A DNA stretch of 64,000 nucleotides from Chrysoperla carnea. Lineage: Eukaryota; Arthropoda; Insecta; Neuroptera; Chrysopidae. Positions within the stretch are counted from its first letter, which is position 1; every line of letters starts with the position of its first letter. The DNA is taken from positions 4,027,001-4,091,000 of the forward strand of contig NC_058342.1 of assembly GCF_905475395.1 (NCBI RefSeq). The letters run 5' to 3'. Made by a program: the position numbers and the translations under genes. The notes under the pieces were generated by a model, which was given only the letters and a program-made list of their open reading frames with translations, made no database searches and was not told where the DNA came from. Of this stretch, positions 42,224 through 53,973 are shown one piece after another.

Positions 42224-43222
42224 GTGCTAAAAAGCGGATTAGCTTATTTCAATTGTAAATTATTGGTTCCTAAAAAACTTAGACCTGACATATTAAATAA
42301 ACTTCTCGAAGGCCATCTTGGAATAGATAAAACAAAAAGGCTAGCAAGACAACATGTTTATTGGCCAGGTATTTCTAGCGATATTGAAAAATTTTTCTCT
42401 AAATGTCAATCTTGCGAAAGATTTAAAAATAACAATATTAAAGAACCATTAATACCACACGAGATTCCCAATATTCCATTCTTTAAAGTGGGTATAGACA
42501 TATTGGATTTTAAAAACAAGCTGTACTTAGTAGCTTATGATCACTTTTCTAAATGGTTAGAGTTAATGCCTTTAAAAGCAGTTACATCCGAAAATATAAT
42601 TAAAAAACTAAAATCAATATTTTCACATTTTGGCATTCCGAAAATAGTAGTTGCTGATAATAATCCGTTCTCTTCTGTGGAATGGTAAAGAATTTGCTCG
42701 AAACTGGAATTTTGATTCCGTGCACTCTAGCCCCAGATATCCGCACTCAAATGGCATGGCCGAAATGGGCGTTAAAATTGCAAAAAATATCTTAAAAAAA
42801 TGTAGTATAAACAACGACGACATAAAGTATCCGTTACACATGAAAAACTAAAACCTAAAATTGTAACAGATGAAAAAAAATATTTACTTGATAGAAAATT
42901 TAAAACTAAGAAATATTACGATAAGAGAACTAAATGTAGACCCGATTTTAATTTAAATGATAATGTGTTGTATAAATATAATAAAGAATGGAAACCTGCT
43001 AAAATTGTTAAACAAATAGACAAAAGATCGTATGCAATTTTGAATGAAAACAATAATATATTACGCCGAAATTCATATCATCTAAGAGCGAGTGGTAATG
43101 AGTTTAACTTGCCAAGTGATAATGAGTATCAATTGTCCACTGATGATCACACAACAAATAGAGTGCCATATCACACCATGAGAGGCCGTGAAACCTCGAA
43201 ACCATTAACCTATCGCGAATAA
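42224..43222 (+). pseudogene. Gypsy integrase
   Basis: The N-terminal HHCC module is GHLGIDKTKRLARQH...CQSC. The catalytic core has GIDIL and VVADNNPF (the two Asp), a frameshift near 42670, then RYPHSNGMAEMGVKI with the catalytic Glu. A deletion near 42850 removes part of the core end. The C-terminal frame 42965-43222 has VLYKYNKEWKPAKIVKQIDK. Non-functional because of the shift and deletion. Confidence 0.8.
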
Positions 43223-43641
43223 ATTATTTCTTGTTGTTTGTAAAAAAAAGAAGGAAAGAAAAGAAAGAATTTATTTTATTTTGTTTTGTAATAATTTGAA
43301 AATAATTGTTGTATAAATATTTCGAAAATAGCACCATTTATAAATTCAATTGATTAATGAATTGAAATGTTTATTTATAAAAAAAAAAAAGAAAGAAAAA
43401 AAAAGAAAGAGATATTTTTAATTTCGAATTTAACAAGCAAACAAACAAACAACCAAAAGTTTTGTATAATCTTTTGAAAGTAATTGTTGTGTTAATATTA
43501 AAAATAGATTAAGTGAAAGAATGAATGAATGAATGAATTAATTTGTAAAATAGATTAAGTGAATGAATAAATAAAAAAGAGGAATTTGGAATTTCAATAG
43601 ATTTTCAAATTTCATGAAGAGTCAAAAAAAAAAGGGTAATT

Positions 43642-43653
43642 AAAAAAGGAAGA
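43642..43653 (+). other. Gypsy polypurine tract
   Basis: AAAAAAGGAAGA lies directly before the 3' LTR. Region 43223-43641 is an untranslated A-rich leader to it with AAAGAAAG-type low complexity and a GAATGAATGAAT tract. Confidence 0.7.
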
Positions 43654-43767
43654 TGTTGTGTTAAGTATTATATAATTATTCTAGAATTATCTATTTGTTA
43701 TTTACCCAATAAATATTACTTGTTTTTGTAATAACAGTTGCTCAGACAACACGTCCCGAACATAACA
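43654..43767 (+). repeat. Gypsy 3' LTR (114 bp)
   Basis: TGTTGTGTTAAG...CGAACATAACA, followed by the target duplication GAGAC at 43768-43772. Confidence 0.92.
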
Positions 43768-43772
43768 GAGAC

Positions 43773-44319
43773 ACAGGTCTCAACGTCATTTTCTAAAGTT
43801 TAATTTCAAGTATCATTTCCAAGTTTTAAATCGTACTGAATCTTTAATTTTTGGAAGAGAATCATATTCCCTCTAAGCTCATTTCAAATTATTCAAGAGC
43901 GTTTTTTTCATACTTCCTTATTTTTTTTTTGCGTAATTTCTCACATTTAAATTTAATGGTTTTTTTTGCAATGATATTCAAGTGATAACACGTGCCGAAT
44001 CGGTGTGGTTTGTAGTGTATTTCAATATTAAACTCAATTTTAAATAATCAGTATACCAATCTTAATGTATTGTGCTTTTATGGATTTTCTTGGCAAATTT
44101 CGAGTGCATGGTTTTTGTTTGGTGGAAGTTTTCAACGTGGCGCCGTATAACGTTGTACGAAGCATGAGATTCGATTGAGCCTAAAATTCCAACTTACTTT
44201 CCCAACCAAACTCATCGTACTAAATTATTTAGCCATCAAAATCACGTGAGTACAAATTTCATTTTTTATACAGTCCATTAAGTCCGTAAGTCTCATTTTT
44301 GTTAGGGCTTTGCCCTTAC
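43773..44319 (+). repeat. Probable remainder of the BEL/Pao 3' LTR
   Basis: Directly continues the sequence interrupted at 39329. No gene is present. The end at CCCTTACA is a guess based on the TG...CA rule; there is no second LTR to compare. Confidence 0.4.
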
Positions 44320-44539
44320 ACTTAGACTAAACTACATAAAACGAATAAAAATAGTATGAAGATCGATGAATAACATGTTTAACTCATACACAGGATATAC
44401 ATATTGCAGTGTGGAGAAAACACTGCCAGATCGAACGCATATTAAAATATTATCACAGACGTATCATAATAAAAATTATATAAAATTATACTTAATAAAA
44501 AATTATCACAGATGTATCACAACAACAACAACCAAGAAA

Positions 44540-46856
44540 AATGAATAGTTTTCGTCGCTCCTGCCCTAGGTCTAAGCCTAGGCTTGACGGCCTTAACATA
44601 TTCGTCATCTTTTTGCAGGTGCTCCTTTATGTACGCCAAGAACTTATCGATATAACTCAGGAGCCTGCTGTCTGGGAGTCAATCGATTATTGCATATCCC
44701 CAGGTGCAATCCATGGGTAGGTAGTCACTATCTGTATCCAGCAAGCACTGCAACTGATCAAATGTGAATGATTCGGCATGGACCTTTTTACGATTGCAGC
44801 AGGCTTCGCACCAGAGGATGTAGGATATGGCCGAACCACAAATGAGCAGGCAGTTGATACACTACTCGGGGACATAGCGATATCATGATCGCTTACAGTG
44901 TTGATGCTCCCGAGAGAAGCTGACAGAGAAATAGGCAAGCCCCCTGTAGTTGGATCCGCAGGCCTTTTTGGTTTCTTCGGTTTCGCAGACCTCTCAGGAG
45001 TTAGCGGTGACTTACATCGCTCCACGACTGGAACCAACTCCTTGTTGGTCTGCGATACCTTAGAGCGTGCTGGTGCTACCGGCGCGATGGAAGCCGTGGT
45101 ACTCGGTAACCTATATGGCTTGACCGGTACCTCTGACACATTGGAGATGGCGAGGGATAGGCCTGTTCGTCTCCGTCGTTTTTCATGTACCCCCGGACTG
45201 ATTGGTCATTGAGGGTGCAGGGGACGCCTGTTGTTCACTATTTGAAAAACCATCGATCGCCGGTGACTTCAGGTTCTATCTGTTTCGCTTGCTATTTGAC
45301 TTCGAGACAAAAGGGTCCGCTTGGTGTAGGCACAATAGTTTTTTCCTGTTTCGCATTCTTTTGTTTCGAAAGACCCGCTGCACTTACGGGTGTGGTCTGG
45401 GCTGTATTTGATTCAAGAGGCAGCTTGATCACTTTACTGACAATGCTCTCAATATCAGCAGGCACTAAGGGAGCAAGGCGAGCAGCGGATGCTCCGCTCG
45501 CGTAAAAAAAAACAGTGGCTGCACCACTACTCATTCCAACAAGTCTACGTCTAGCCTCCGGATAAGAGAGCTTCTCTCTAGCTCTTAATTCTTAAACTCT
45601 CACTGCCTGCTTAAAAAAAGAGCAGTTTCTAGATCTAGCTGTGTGCGTACCAATGCAATTCACACATTTGTAAAGCTCTTTGCACGGACTCTGTCGTGCA
45701 GACGCCTACCACAAGAGCAAACAGTCGCCATGTTGCATGCAGACGAAACATGCCCGTACCACTGACACCGGTAACACCTCAGCGGTGCGAGGACGAACGG
45801 CAGGATTCGTTGATGGATACCAATATCGACACTCCAAGGAGGAAAGGGTGTGTCGAATATAAATTTTACCACAGAGAAATCTACAAGATTTCCCTCCCTT
45901 CGCCACTTAAATATGAAGGCTTCCACTACAATCTGTGGAGCCATTTCATTTACAATCTCCTCAGTTGTACAATTAAGGGGATCTCTACAAATGAGAAGCC
46001 CCGTGGAGTAATTATGAGATCGGTGCGGATGCAACGTTATCTCAGTCCCGGTCAATGCTTTCAATTCTGGCAGTAGTGTGGATTCATTGGCCGAGTGAAC
46101 CTCAATCAATAGTTCACCTCTTATTTTCTGGACTTTTTACTCGACCGATGGCCTCAAATCTCCGTTTTCTTTTGGACCACTAGGTATCGCTTGTAATTAT
46201 GTGTCGTTGACGTATAAGTCTGACTTGGATACGATTGGGCCTTTTATCTTTAGGGGGGTTTGGTCCCCCCGGCGGTTCAGTATTGCGGATAATGACGAGT
46301 CCCCCATAATAACAGTACCATTAGTACTCAAAGATGGCTGCTGAGATTTTTTAGTCATGCTCAGTTTAATCGACTCATCGTGTGTGAGGGAGCGAGCCGT
46401 TCATTGTTGGTAACGGGTGCACCCAGGAAGACAGACGATCCCGTTGGCATCGTCAGCTTCCACCCCTGATCTCAGGGAACCAGCGCGTCCGTGTATTCCG
46501 GCACACCCGCTCGGAGCAACATAAGTTCCAACCCCTGTGCTCAACACACACTTCCTGGCCAGGATCCGAAGCTAGTAGATGACCATTCCGACGAGACACA
46601 CCTCGACTGTGCAACTCGACTGTGCAAAGCCAAAACGGTGCATTGATCAGGCACGACCAGTGCGCACACCGAAACAGCTAGCCAGATACGCGCACAAACG
46701 AATTTCCGGGAGGAGCCAGCTTCTTACCCATCGGTAGAGTAGTGCAGACCGATGGGCGTTCCCCTATCCGCCACCCGAGGACCCGCCCAGCAGGAGTGTG
46801 CTACTACTCTGTTGGGTATTGCAGCAAAATGCAGCACCCCCCTCTCGTGCTAGGAA
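44540..46856 (-). mobile_element. LINE 5' half with Gag-like ORF1 only
   Basis: Read leftward: a GC-rich 5' untranslated region (46856-46360), ORF1 start MTKKSQQPSLS near 46356, frameshifts near 46130-46200, a Gag segment 46109-45660 with CYRCQWYGHVSSAC...CSCGRRLH zinc knuckles, then Pro/Ser/Lys-rich frames (45534-45292, 45139-44687). ORF2 is absent; the sequence switches to AT-rich DNA near 44540. Zinc-knuckle layout fits Jockey/I-group LINEs. Possibly the same family as 33585-36240, whose ORF2 is preserved. Region 44320-44540 holds only an AAC-repeat near 44520. Confidence 0.72.
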
Positions 46857-47360
46857 ATTAATATTATTGTTTTATAAATTTATTTGAAAACGTTCATCAT
46901 GTGACATCGGTAACGTTTGAATCAGATTGCCCTTTGGCAAAGGCCTCCCCTAGAGTTTGCCATACTTTTGTGATTGCGGCTTCTCTTCTCCATAGTGGTC
47001 CAATTGTCTTCTTAATTTCTTCTTCCCACCTTTTTTGGTCTTTTCTCTTATTCTAGTTAGATTCATATTGTCTTGTGATCTAATAGTTAGGATACTTGTC
47101 TCCATTCTATTTTGACAGACTCTCAGTGCTCTTTTCCACTTCTCTGTGAGGTTCCAAGTTAGCGATCTATATGCATGGTATTATGATATTATACATGTGT
47201 TCAATATTTTACTTTTTTATTTTATTCTTATGTGTGGATTCTTCATAATCTCTTTGAGGGACCAAAATCTTTCCCAAGAGTTGCTTATTCGAATGTTTAT
47301 TTCATTCTTCATTTGATCCTCAAGTGATAAAATTTTACGGTGCGTGACTGATCAACATAT

Positions 47361-48047
47361 TCAATTTTGATGTTTTCTAGTAAAATAGGCATCTTTGTGT
47401 TTTGCCATCAATTTTTTTTTGTCCGTGTTCGTGGTTAAGCCTACAATCTCGCTTTCACTTTCGTGGTGGATTAGCATTTCTTGTAATTCACGTGGGTCTT
47501 CGCTAATAAAAATAAGGTCGTTTGCGAATGTCAGGTGATTTAGTTTTTCGCCGTTTATATTTATTCCAAACGAATGCCAGTTCATTTTCCTGAATATATG
47601 TTCCAACACTGCCGAGAATACCTTTGGTTATAGAGGATCCCCTTTTCTTATTCCTTTCATTATTTTGAATGGTTCCCCTATGTTCTCGGTTGGTATCTGT
47701 GCTTTAATATACTTCGGATATGTACCTTGTTATTTAAGAGCTTCCCATATATGTATATGTCTAAAAGAAGCAAATGCTTTGTAGTAGTCGATAAAGGCTA
47801 AGAAGTTTTTCTTGCCATATTCATTGCTTTTTTCAATTAGTTGTTTTATAGTATGCATGTGGTCGACTGTCGTGAAGTCACGCTGGAAGTTGGCTTGTTC
47901 TTTGCATTGATTTTCATTTAGGTCCTTACTGATTCGATTTAATATAATTTTTGAAAATATTTTATATAAATTTGATGATAAGCTGATTAGTATGTAGTTA
48001 TTAATATCATCCTTATCACCTTTTTTGTGCAGTAGTATAATGGACAA
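47361..48047 (-). pseudogene. RTE-like reverse transcriptase, broken
   Basis: The first frame (48047-47730) reads SIILLHKKGDKDDINNYILI and IFSKIILNRISKDLNENQ, KNFLAFIDYYKAF (motif A Asp present). A shift near 47700 leads to the frame 47609-47361 with HLTFANDLIFISEDPRELQE. FAND replaces FADD, so the metal-binding pair is lost. The tandem duplication junction (47828) falls inside the first frame. Confidence 0.82.
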
Positions 48048-49113
48048 ATTTTTCCATTGTTTTGGTATAGTTTCGTTAGAAAGTATGCCATGGACTAGGA
48101 GTGTAATGGCCTTAAGTATAGATTGTAGACATGTTTTTAGAATTTCGTTAGTTATTTTGTCGTCTCCCGGAGCTATATAGATTTTTCGGGAAAGTATTGC
48201 ACTCCTTAATTCCGAATCTAATATCGGGGGAACAGGATCTTTATGGTCTTTTGATAGAAAGAGTGTGTCAGTGTGCTCCTCAGTGTCCTGTAGAATTTTG
48301 TGGCTATTTCGGTGATTTGAGGTCTTCTTGCTTCGTTCTTTTTATCGTTATTTATAATATTTGGAATCCAGCAGGTGTGCTCTCTTAACTCCTCAAAGCT
48401 GTTGTAATTTCTCCTGTTTTTTCAATGTGGTATTGTAATATCTTTCTTCTTTTTTGTGTGTTCTGATTTGTTTATTAATTTGCTTACTTATTACTGCTCA
48501 TTGTTTTTTATTATATTTTTTGTCTTCCAGTAATGTTTCCCTGATTTTTATTGGAGTTCTTGCCTCTTCGCCGATCTGGTTTTTTTGAAATGCACATTTT
48601 CTTTGATATGCTTTGTATTTTTCCTGTCTCGTGTTACTGCTTTCCATGGTTGTCATTATATTTTCCAATAAATTCTTTGGTATGGGATTTACAATCTGGG
48701 CTGGTTGGATTTAAGTGTTTGTATGTCTACGTTTGCGTAGAGTTCTGCTATTACCATTCGATGATTTGTATTAAAATTAAATTGCTTTAAAACGTTAATA
48801 TCTTTAAAGAAGTGGGGTTTTTTAGAGAGTATGAAATCTATTTCGGTTTTTACTTGCCCATCAGGGGATATCCAGGTCCATTTTTTATTTTTATTTTTTT
48901 ATATAAAGAATTTATAATTTAGGTTGTGTGCAAGTGCTAAATTCACTAGTTTCTGTCCTTTGTTATTCGTTTTTCCAGTGCTGAATTGACCAAGTATCAT
49001 GTCTTCATTTGAAAACCTTTCACTTTTTCTTTTCTCGTTTTCTTTGGATTTCCCTATAATTTTATTGTTTCTGATGTATACTTCATTTCCTTTTTCCCTT
49101 TCTTTCTAATTTT

Positions 49114-50882
49114 TACAGTTAAAATCCAGCAACCTAGAATTAGTGAAAATTCACAGAATGATTCAGTTAAAAAAGAAATCACTAATTCATCAGTGAAAAT
49201 AAGATTCACTAATTGATAAATGGAAATATATTTCACTAATTTATAAGTGAAAATTTAAATCACTAATTTTTGAGTGAAAGTAACTAATTTAATAGTGACA
49301 GTACTTTTCACTAATCCATTAGTTACATCTTTTAGATGTAATAATGTCATATTTAGAAAATCACCAATTAAATTAACAGAATTTACTAATTCTTTCATTG
49401 TTGTGAATTAGCAGAATTTACTAATTTATCAGTTAAAAATACTATTCTATTCAATTAGGTACTTCCAAGTAAAACAATTTTTTTATTAGGAAAAGGAAAA
49501 AATATGTGCATTTAATAAAAATTTTATTGACTTTGTTCATCATATGTTATAAATTTACTTACTTAGAACTTATGTTAAAACTATAATGAATTTCATGAAT
49601 GATTTTAATGAATTACATAGTTATATGAATAGCTGATACAATATTTTTGGGTTTTACTCCCATCTTAAAAATATAAGAATCGATTTAATTGTAAAAATTA
49701 ATTAATTCCTTTGGATACTCCAAATTTAATACATAATAACATATGTATAGTCAATCAAATGCAAACATGGGTTCCAGTTTTTTGCCTACTTCCATCGCCT
49801 TGAATAAATGCACTGTTTCCAGATTGCCCCGATTCTGAATGCTTTCTTTGGGGTTCGCAGTTACTCCTACGAAAAATTTTTTCAAATTCCTCTTTTCCTA
49901 GAAACATATAAAATAACTATTTGTATGCATAAAGTACGTGTTTAGAACCAAAAACTTTGAAAAATTACATTAGGTCCGGTCAATTGCACATTCCATTCCT
50001 TTGTTTGTGTGCCGGTTAAACTATGATTTGAAACATTGAAAACATTGCAATGTAACTGATTACAAAAGAAAAGAGTTCACTTACTAAGGATCAAAATTTT
50101 TAAATCAAAGTTTGACAGTCTTCTTTGCACGAAATATCATTTATATATAATAATAATAATGGGGTTTAACCTCCGTTTTTCTGACATATACGCCTATAAC
50201 AGTGGCCACCCAGACCATTATTTGTTAATCATTATTTATTTAATTACAAACATATTTACAATTACATTTTGATGTGGGTGGAGTCGGTTACTTCGTTCTT
50301 ATCCAAGCGACGACAATGTGATCAATTTTGCACTCCCATTAATTATAAATTGTTCACATTGCCGCTGCCTGGATTCGAACCCGCAACCTAAGTCTAAATG
50401 GACAAACAGACCAAGGCAAGCGCCTTAGACCGCTCGGCCATTTAGGCACGAAAGATCATTTGAAACTGTTAAAGTAACGAAAGGATCGTTGGTCATAAAA
50501 CTAAAATATTGAGATATTATACTGTTATGTCTTGGTTCATACAAGTATGTTATATTTCTCGTTTCATACTAGTAAATAAAGAGCATACTCTAAATAAAAG
50601 GGGAGCAATCACTGAAAAATTAGTGAAAATCAAATTCATCAATGAAATTAGTCATAAAATCACTGATAACCAAGTAAAAATAACTGCATAATTAGTGAAT
50701 TCTAAACTGACTAATATAATTAGTGACAAAGCAACTGCTAACTGATGAAAACTACTATTGAATTATTCAAAATTGAAATCACTAATTGAGATAGTGAATG
50801 TTTCACTGATTAATCTAGTAAAATCACTAATTTTTCAGTGAAAAAATTTTCAGTAGCTGAATTAGTGAAAATTTCACTAATT
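49114..50882. mobile_element. 1.77-kb element with ATTAGTGA/TCACTAAT-rich ends
   Basis: It splits the LINE between its ORF1-like and endonuclease regions. Flanks share TAATTTT (49107-49113 and 50883-50889), a possible target duplication. Both end zones (about 49137-49440 and 50600-50880) are packed with CACTAATT and ATTAGTGA in both orientations, while the middle is ordinary AT-rich DNA that includes a SINE. No transposase is present, so it would be nonautonomous. I do not recognise the family. Confidence 0.55.
50143..50445 (-). mobile_element. tRNA-Leu-like SINE with (ATA)n tail
   Basis: On the minus strand the head reads GCCTAAATGGCCGAGCGG then TCTAAGGCGC, with B-box GCGGGTTCGAATCC, like tRNA-Leu. 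The tail is ATTATTATTATATAT at 50143-50160. Target duplications GCACGAAA(T/G)ATCATTT (one mismatch) lie at 50127-50142 and 50446-50461. It is nested in the 1.77-kb element. Confidence 0.9.
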
Positions 50883-51409
50883 TAATTTTAGAGGGTGGAA
50901 TTCTTCGCGCTTTTCTAATGTTTCTTTGGAGAAATCCTCAGTAACGTAGGTAATTTCGTGTATCTTCTTATTTTTTAGTATTTCGATTTTTTTGTTGTAA
51001 GTTGTGAGAGAGATCAACACCGGTCTAATTTTCCCTTCATTTTGTTTTCCAATTCAATGTAGTTTGTTAATATCTGAACTTTCTACTTTTACATTCAATT
51101 TTTGGGTTATTAGTTGAGTAACATTCTCGTATAGATTTGCGTAATTTGTATCTGTACCTTTTATTCCGTGTAATATGATGTTGTTTTTCTTATTCTAAAA
51201 CTGTATTTTTGCTGAAAATTTGTATTTCTGATTTAAGGATTTTATGTTCTTCCACTAACGGCTTAATCTTCTCATCAATGCTTGTCATAATTTTTTCTTT
51301 ATTTTGAGTAATCAAAGATGTAATCAGTTTCGCAATAGCAAAACGTATTTTAGATGTTTGCAGCCTGCTTGCAATGGAACGAATTTATAGTTTAATTTTT
51401 GATTATAAA

Positions 51410-52300
51410 GTTCAAATTTTACAACAAAATGGCTCATGTTTAGAAAGTATTAAAAATCACTACAATATCAACTTAAATGTATTTTCGAACTGAGAATGTA
51501 TCATAGAAGTTATGGTTGAAAATAGTTCTCGATTTTTGATTTAAAGTAGTCACTTGAAAAGTTATATATTAATTGTAAGATGCCAAATGTAAATTTTATG
51601 CAAAAAACATCATCCTTGAAGGAAAGCCTTATTTCACTTAAAAGTTATATGTTCCCTTAAAGTTATTAAAACTATTATGTTTAGCTAAAATATTGCACGA
51701 GATATTTAAAATAAAACTGTTTAAAATGAAGAGACAGAGAGGCTTATTTTATCTAAAAAAAATAATTAATTTGTTTTTAATTTAATTATTATTTACTGCT
51801 GTCCACTATACAATATTTAACTATTAGACTATGTTAAGTTTATTCACAAATTTAACAACTTATAGATTGTTAGTAGTTATTTAGTTAATTTATTCAATTT
51901 ATTTATTTTTTTTAATATCAAGTTCAAACTTACAACAAAAGGATGAAGTATTTAATAATATGTAACAAATCCCTCCAATATAAACTTGTATATGTTTAGA
52001 ACTGAGGTAATTTTTGTTAATAATTCTCGACTTTATGCTTTATATAATCACTATAAAACTAATATATTAATTATTGTCCAAATGTACATTTTATGAAAAG
52101 AAACGGCAGAACTGGAAAGAACGTTTTATTTCACTAATCAAAGCAGTCGATGTGTTTACAGAACTAGGAATTTAGACATAATTTAAATGTTCACTCAAAG
52201 ATATTAAAAGTTTTTTGTATAATTGAAGAAAGAAGAGATATTTAAAAATTCACTTAAAGGTATTTAAAAGTTTTGTATATAATTAAATGAAAAAAGAAAA
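51410..52300. repeat. Two diverged tandem copies of about 0.4 kb
   Basis: 51410-51780 and 51918-52300 align in the same order: AGTTCAAA(T/C)TT, ACAACAAAA, GTTTAGAA, AATAGTTCTCGA / AATAATTCTCGA, AAATGTA(A/C)ATTTTATG and TTATTTCACT. They are about 510 bases apart and clearly older than the 11-kb duplication. No gene is visible. From 52300 to 53430 I see only AT-rich DNA with a poor B-box-like GGTTTCGAACC near 52368. Confidence 0.6.
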
Positions 52301-53440
52301 AATTATTAATAATTAAAAATAATAATTACAAATTTTTAAAATTAATTAAAAAAAATTTTTTACTGCCTGGTTTCGAACCACCGAGCTTTATTAAGTTGCT
52401 TAACTTTGTTCCACTAATTTTGAATAATGAAGATTATATTTTATTACAAAATATATCTTAAAATGTACACCATAACAGCAACTAAACCTTCGTCTTTTCG
52501 AACTGAGATTATTATTATTAGTTTTATATTATTGTTGATTATAATAATCGATTTTATTGTTATTGTTATGATTTATGATTGCCAGAAATAAATGCAATAT
52601 ACAATCGTCTTTTCCAATAATTTTTATTTCGCAATTATTCGTTACCCTTTTATACGGGGTCGATGATTTAATCATCTTCTGTTCGCTTGAAATTGCTATA
52701 TTTAATCAATATGATTTTTTTATTATTATGTAGGAGATATTAGGAAGGTAAATGAAATCTGGTATGGCTTTCTGTGAGAGGAAATATTTTTGTGAATATA
52801 ATATTTGTCAACTTTTGATATTTGTACAGAGAATAGCTTTAGAAATTCGTACATATGTTCAACATTCTATAAATTAATAATTTTCTTGTGTATTCAAGAT
52901 ATATCGGCAAAAATACCTTGGATTGCTAGTAAAATTGTGTTCATTTATTTCTGGAATTTCTTTATTTATTGTTTAAGAGATATTGTTGTTCTAAAATTGC
53001 TCTTTCAGTGCGGTTGCGATACCTAGTGGTATTAGTAATATTTAGTAAAATATATTGTTCCTTGTCAATAGTTTCTGTTATAACATCAAATCGATTGATC
53101 AAATTTAAAATAATTTATTTATTTTCATGTTATTTTATTAGATGTCCAAAAATATCTCATATATAATGATAATAAATAATTACAATGTTATATAATAAAA
53201 ATAAATTAAGAAAAATAATAACAAAACTATAATAATAAATAGAAAAGAAATCTTTCAAACATCTTGCAATAGGGCTGAATTTGTTCGTAAAATAAAACAT
53301 ATATAAAATCTCCCAATAGATAAAATTGGTTATAAGCGATATTTGAATACAATATAAAGTTTATATGCACCCTTACAAATTTAAATTCATATACGTCTCC
53401 GAACAGAAATTCGGTTGTTGACGGAAACGCCCCTCAGGCT

Positions 53441-53970
53441 ATGTGTAGCTTTGAATGCTGCACCTTAAAGGGACATAATTGCCCAAATAGGGTTCCGAAC
53501 ATGGTTTCGGTCCATACTTCGAACTCAAATTCGGTCTGTGGATCTAGCAACGGTTATTCTTGCGATCAAGGTAACTCACAATGTTTGGCTTCAACTATCA
53601 ACAAATCCAATTCAAATGCAAATTATAGTTATAATTCAATTAACACATATTCAAATAATCGTCGGGTAGTCACTTGTAGCTACTGTAAATTAAGAGGTCA
53701 CACATATTTCAGAATGCCGCAGAAGAAGATATAATAATTCTCGTTATTCGAATGCTAGAGTATCTAACCAGAATTCGCCCATCGCAAACCAAAATGGTGA
53801 GGCCTTGAATGGCAATGTTTCTTTTGCCAGCTCCAATACACCGAATCCAAAAAACTAATTACTGAACCTCGACATATTCAAACAAAACTTCCGTTAGTGT
53901 ACGTCTCATTTTACAATTATCCAATTCTTGCGTTGCTCGACTCAGGTAGCACTTTAAATTTAATTACTTC
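53441..53970 (+). pseudogene. Gag end and protease of the second Gypsy element
   Basis: A Ser/Asn-rich frame (53441-53734) ends with zinc knuckle CSYCKLRGHT; the last Cys is recovered only after a one-base shift. Near 53920 another frame reads PILALLDSGSTLNLITSRCL, an aspartic protease with D-S-G intact. The pieces lie in three frames. Confidence 0.65.
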
Positions 53971-53973
53971 AAG

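Larger units (their letters stand above)
39330..43767 (+). mobile_element. Complete but degenerate Ty3/Gypsy element
   Basis: Both LTRs, primer-binding site, gag, pol, polypurine tract and 5-base target duplications (GAGAC) are present. The element is about 4.4 kb. Coding frames are damaged by a stop after RT and frameshifts in RNase H and integrase, so it is dead in this copy, though structural features are well preserved. It sits inside the BEL LTR and is therefore younger. Confidence 0.92.
36390..44319 (+). mobile_element. 5'-truncated BEL/Pao retrotransposon, interrupted
   Basis: Order: Gag end with CCHC-poor linker, aspartic protease, RT, RNase H, then a large deletion of integrase, polypurine tract and 3' LTR. 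The LTR starts TGTTTAAG at 39140 after TTAGGGGGGTGATT. A Gypsy element is inserted in that LTR at 39330. The LTR appears to resume at 43773 and to end near 44319 (CCCTTACA), about 737 bases in total. The 5' LTR is absent because the LINE joins near 36240-36390. The 3' LTR end is inferred. Confidence 0.7.
46857..51340 (-). mobile_element. RTE-like LINE with endonuclease and RT, interrupted
   Basis: Leftward order: an ORF1/linker domain (about 51340-50890: EEHKILKSEIQIF, then KNKKIHEITYVTEDFSKETL), an inserted element (49114-50882), endonuclease end (49100-48700: RKWTWISPDG-like KWTWISPDGQVKTEIDFILS), linker (GDDKITNEILKTCLQSILKA), RT (48047-47361) and a C-terminal HVARM-type tail region (47130-46950). 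RT catalytic FADD reads FAND and several stops and shifts occur. The layout fits arthropod endonuclease-reverse transcriptase elements of the RTE-related group. Confidence 0.8.

Noticed and set aside
48197-48790. Plus-strand ORFs of 63 and 79 codons (also at 59269-59862)
   Set aside because: Antisense to the LINE linker and endonuclease; their exact recurrence reflects the tandem duplication, not selection.
52805-53166. Overlapping plus-strand ORFs of 73 and 65 codons
   Set aside because: Phe/Ile-rich frames in AT-rich DNA, in two overlapping registers, without family motifs.
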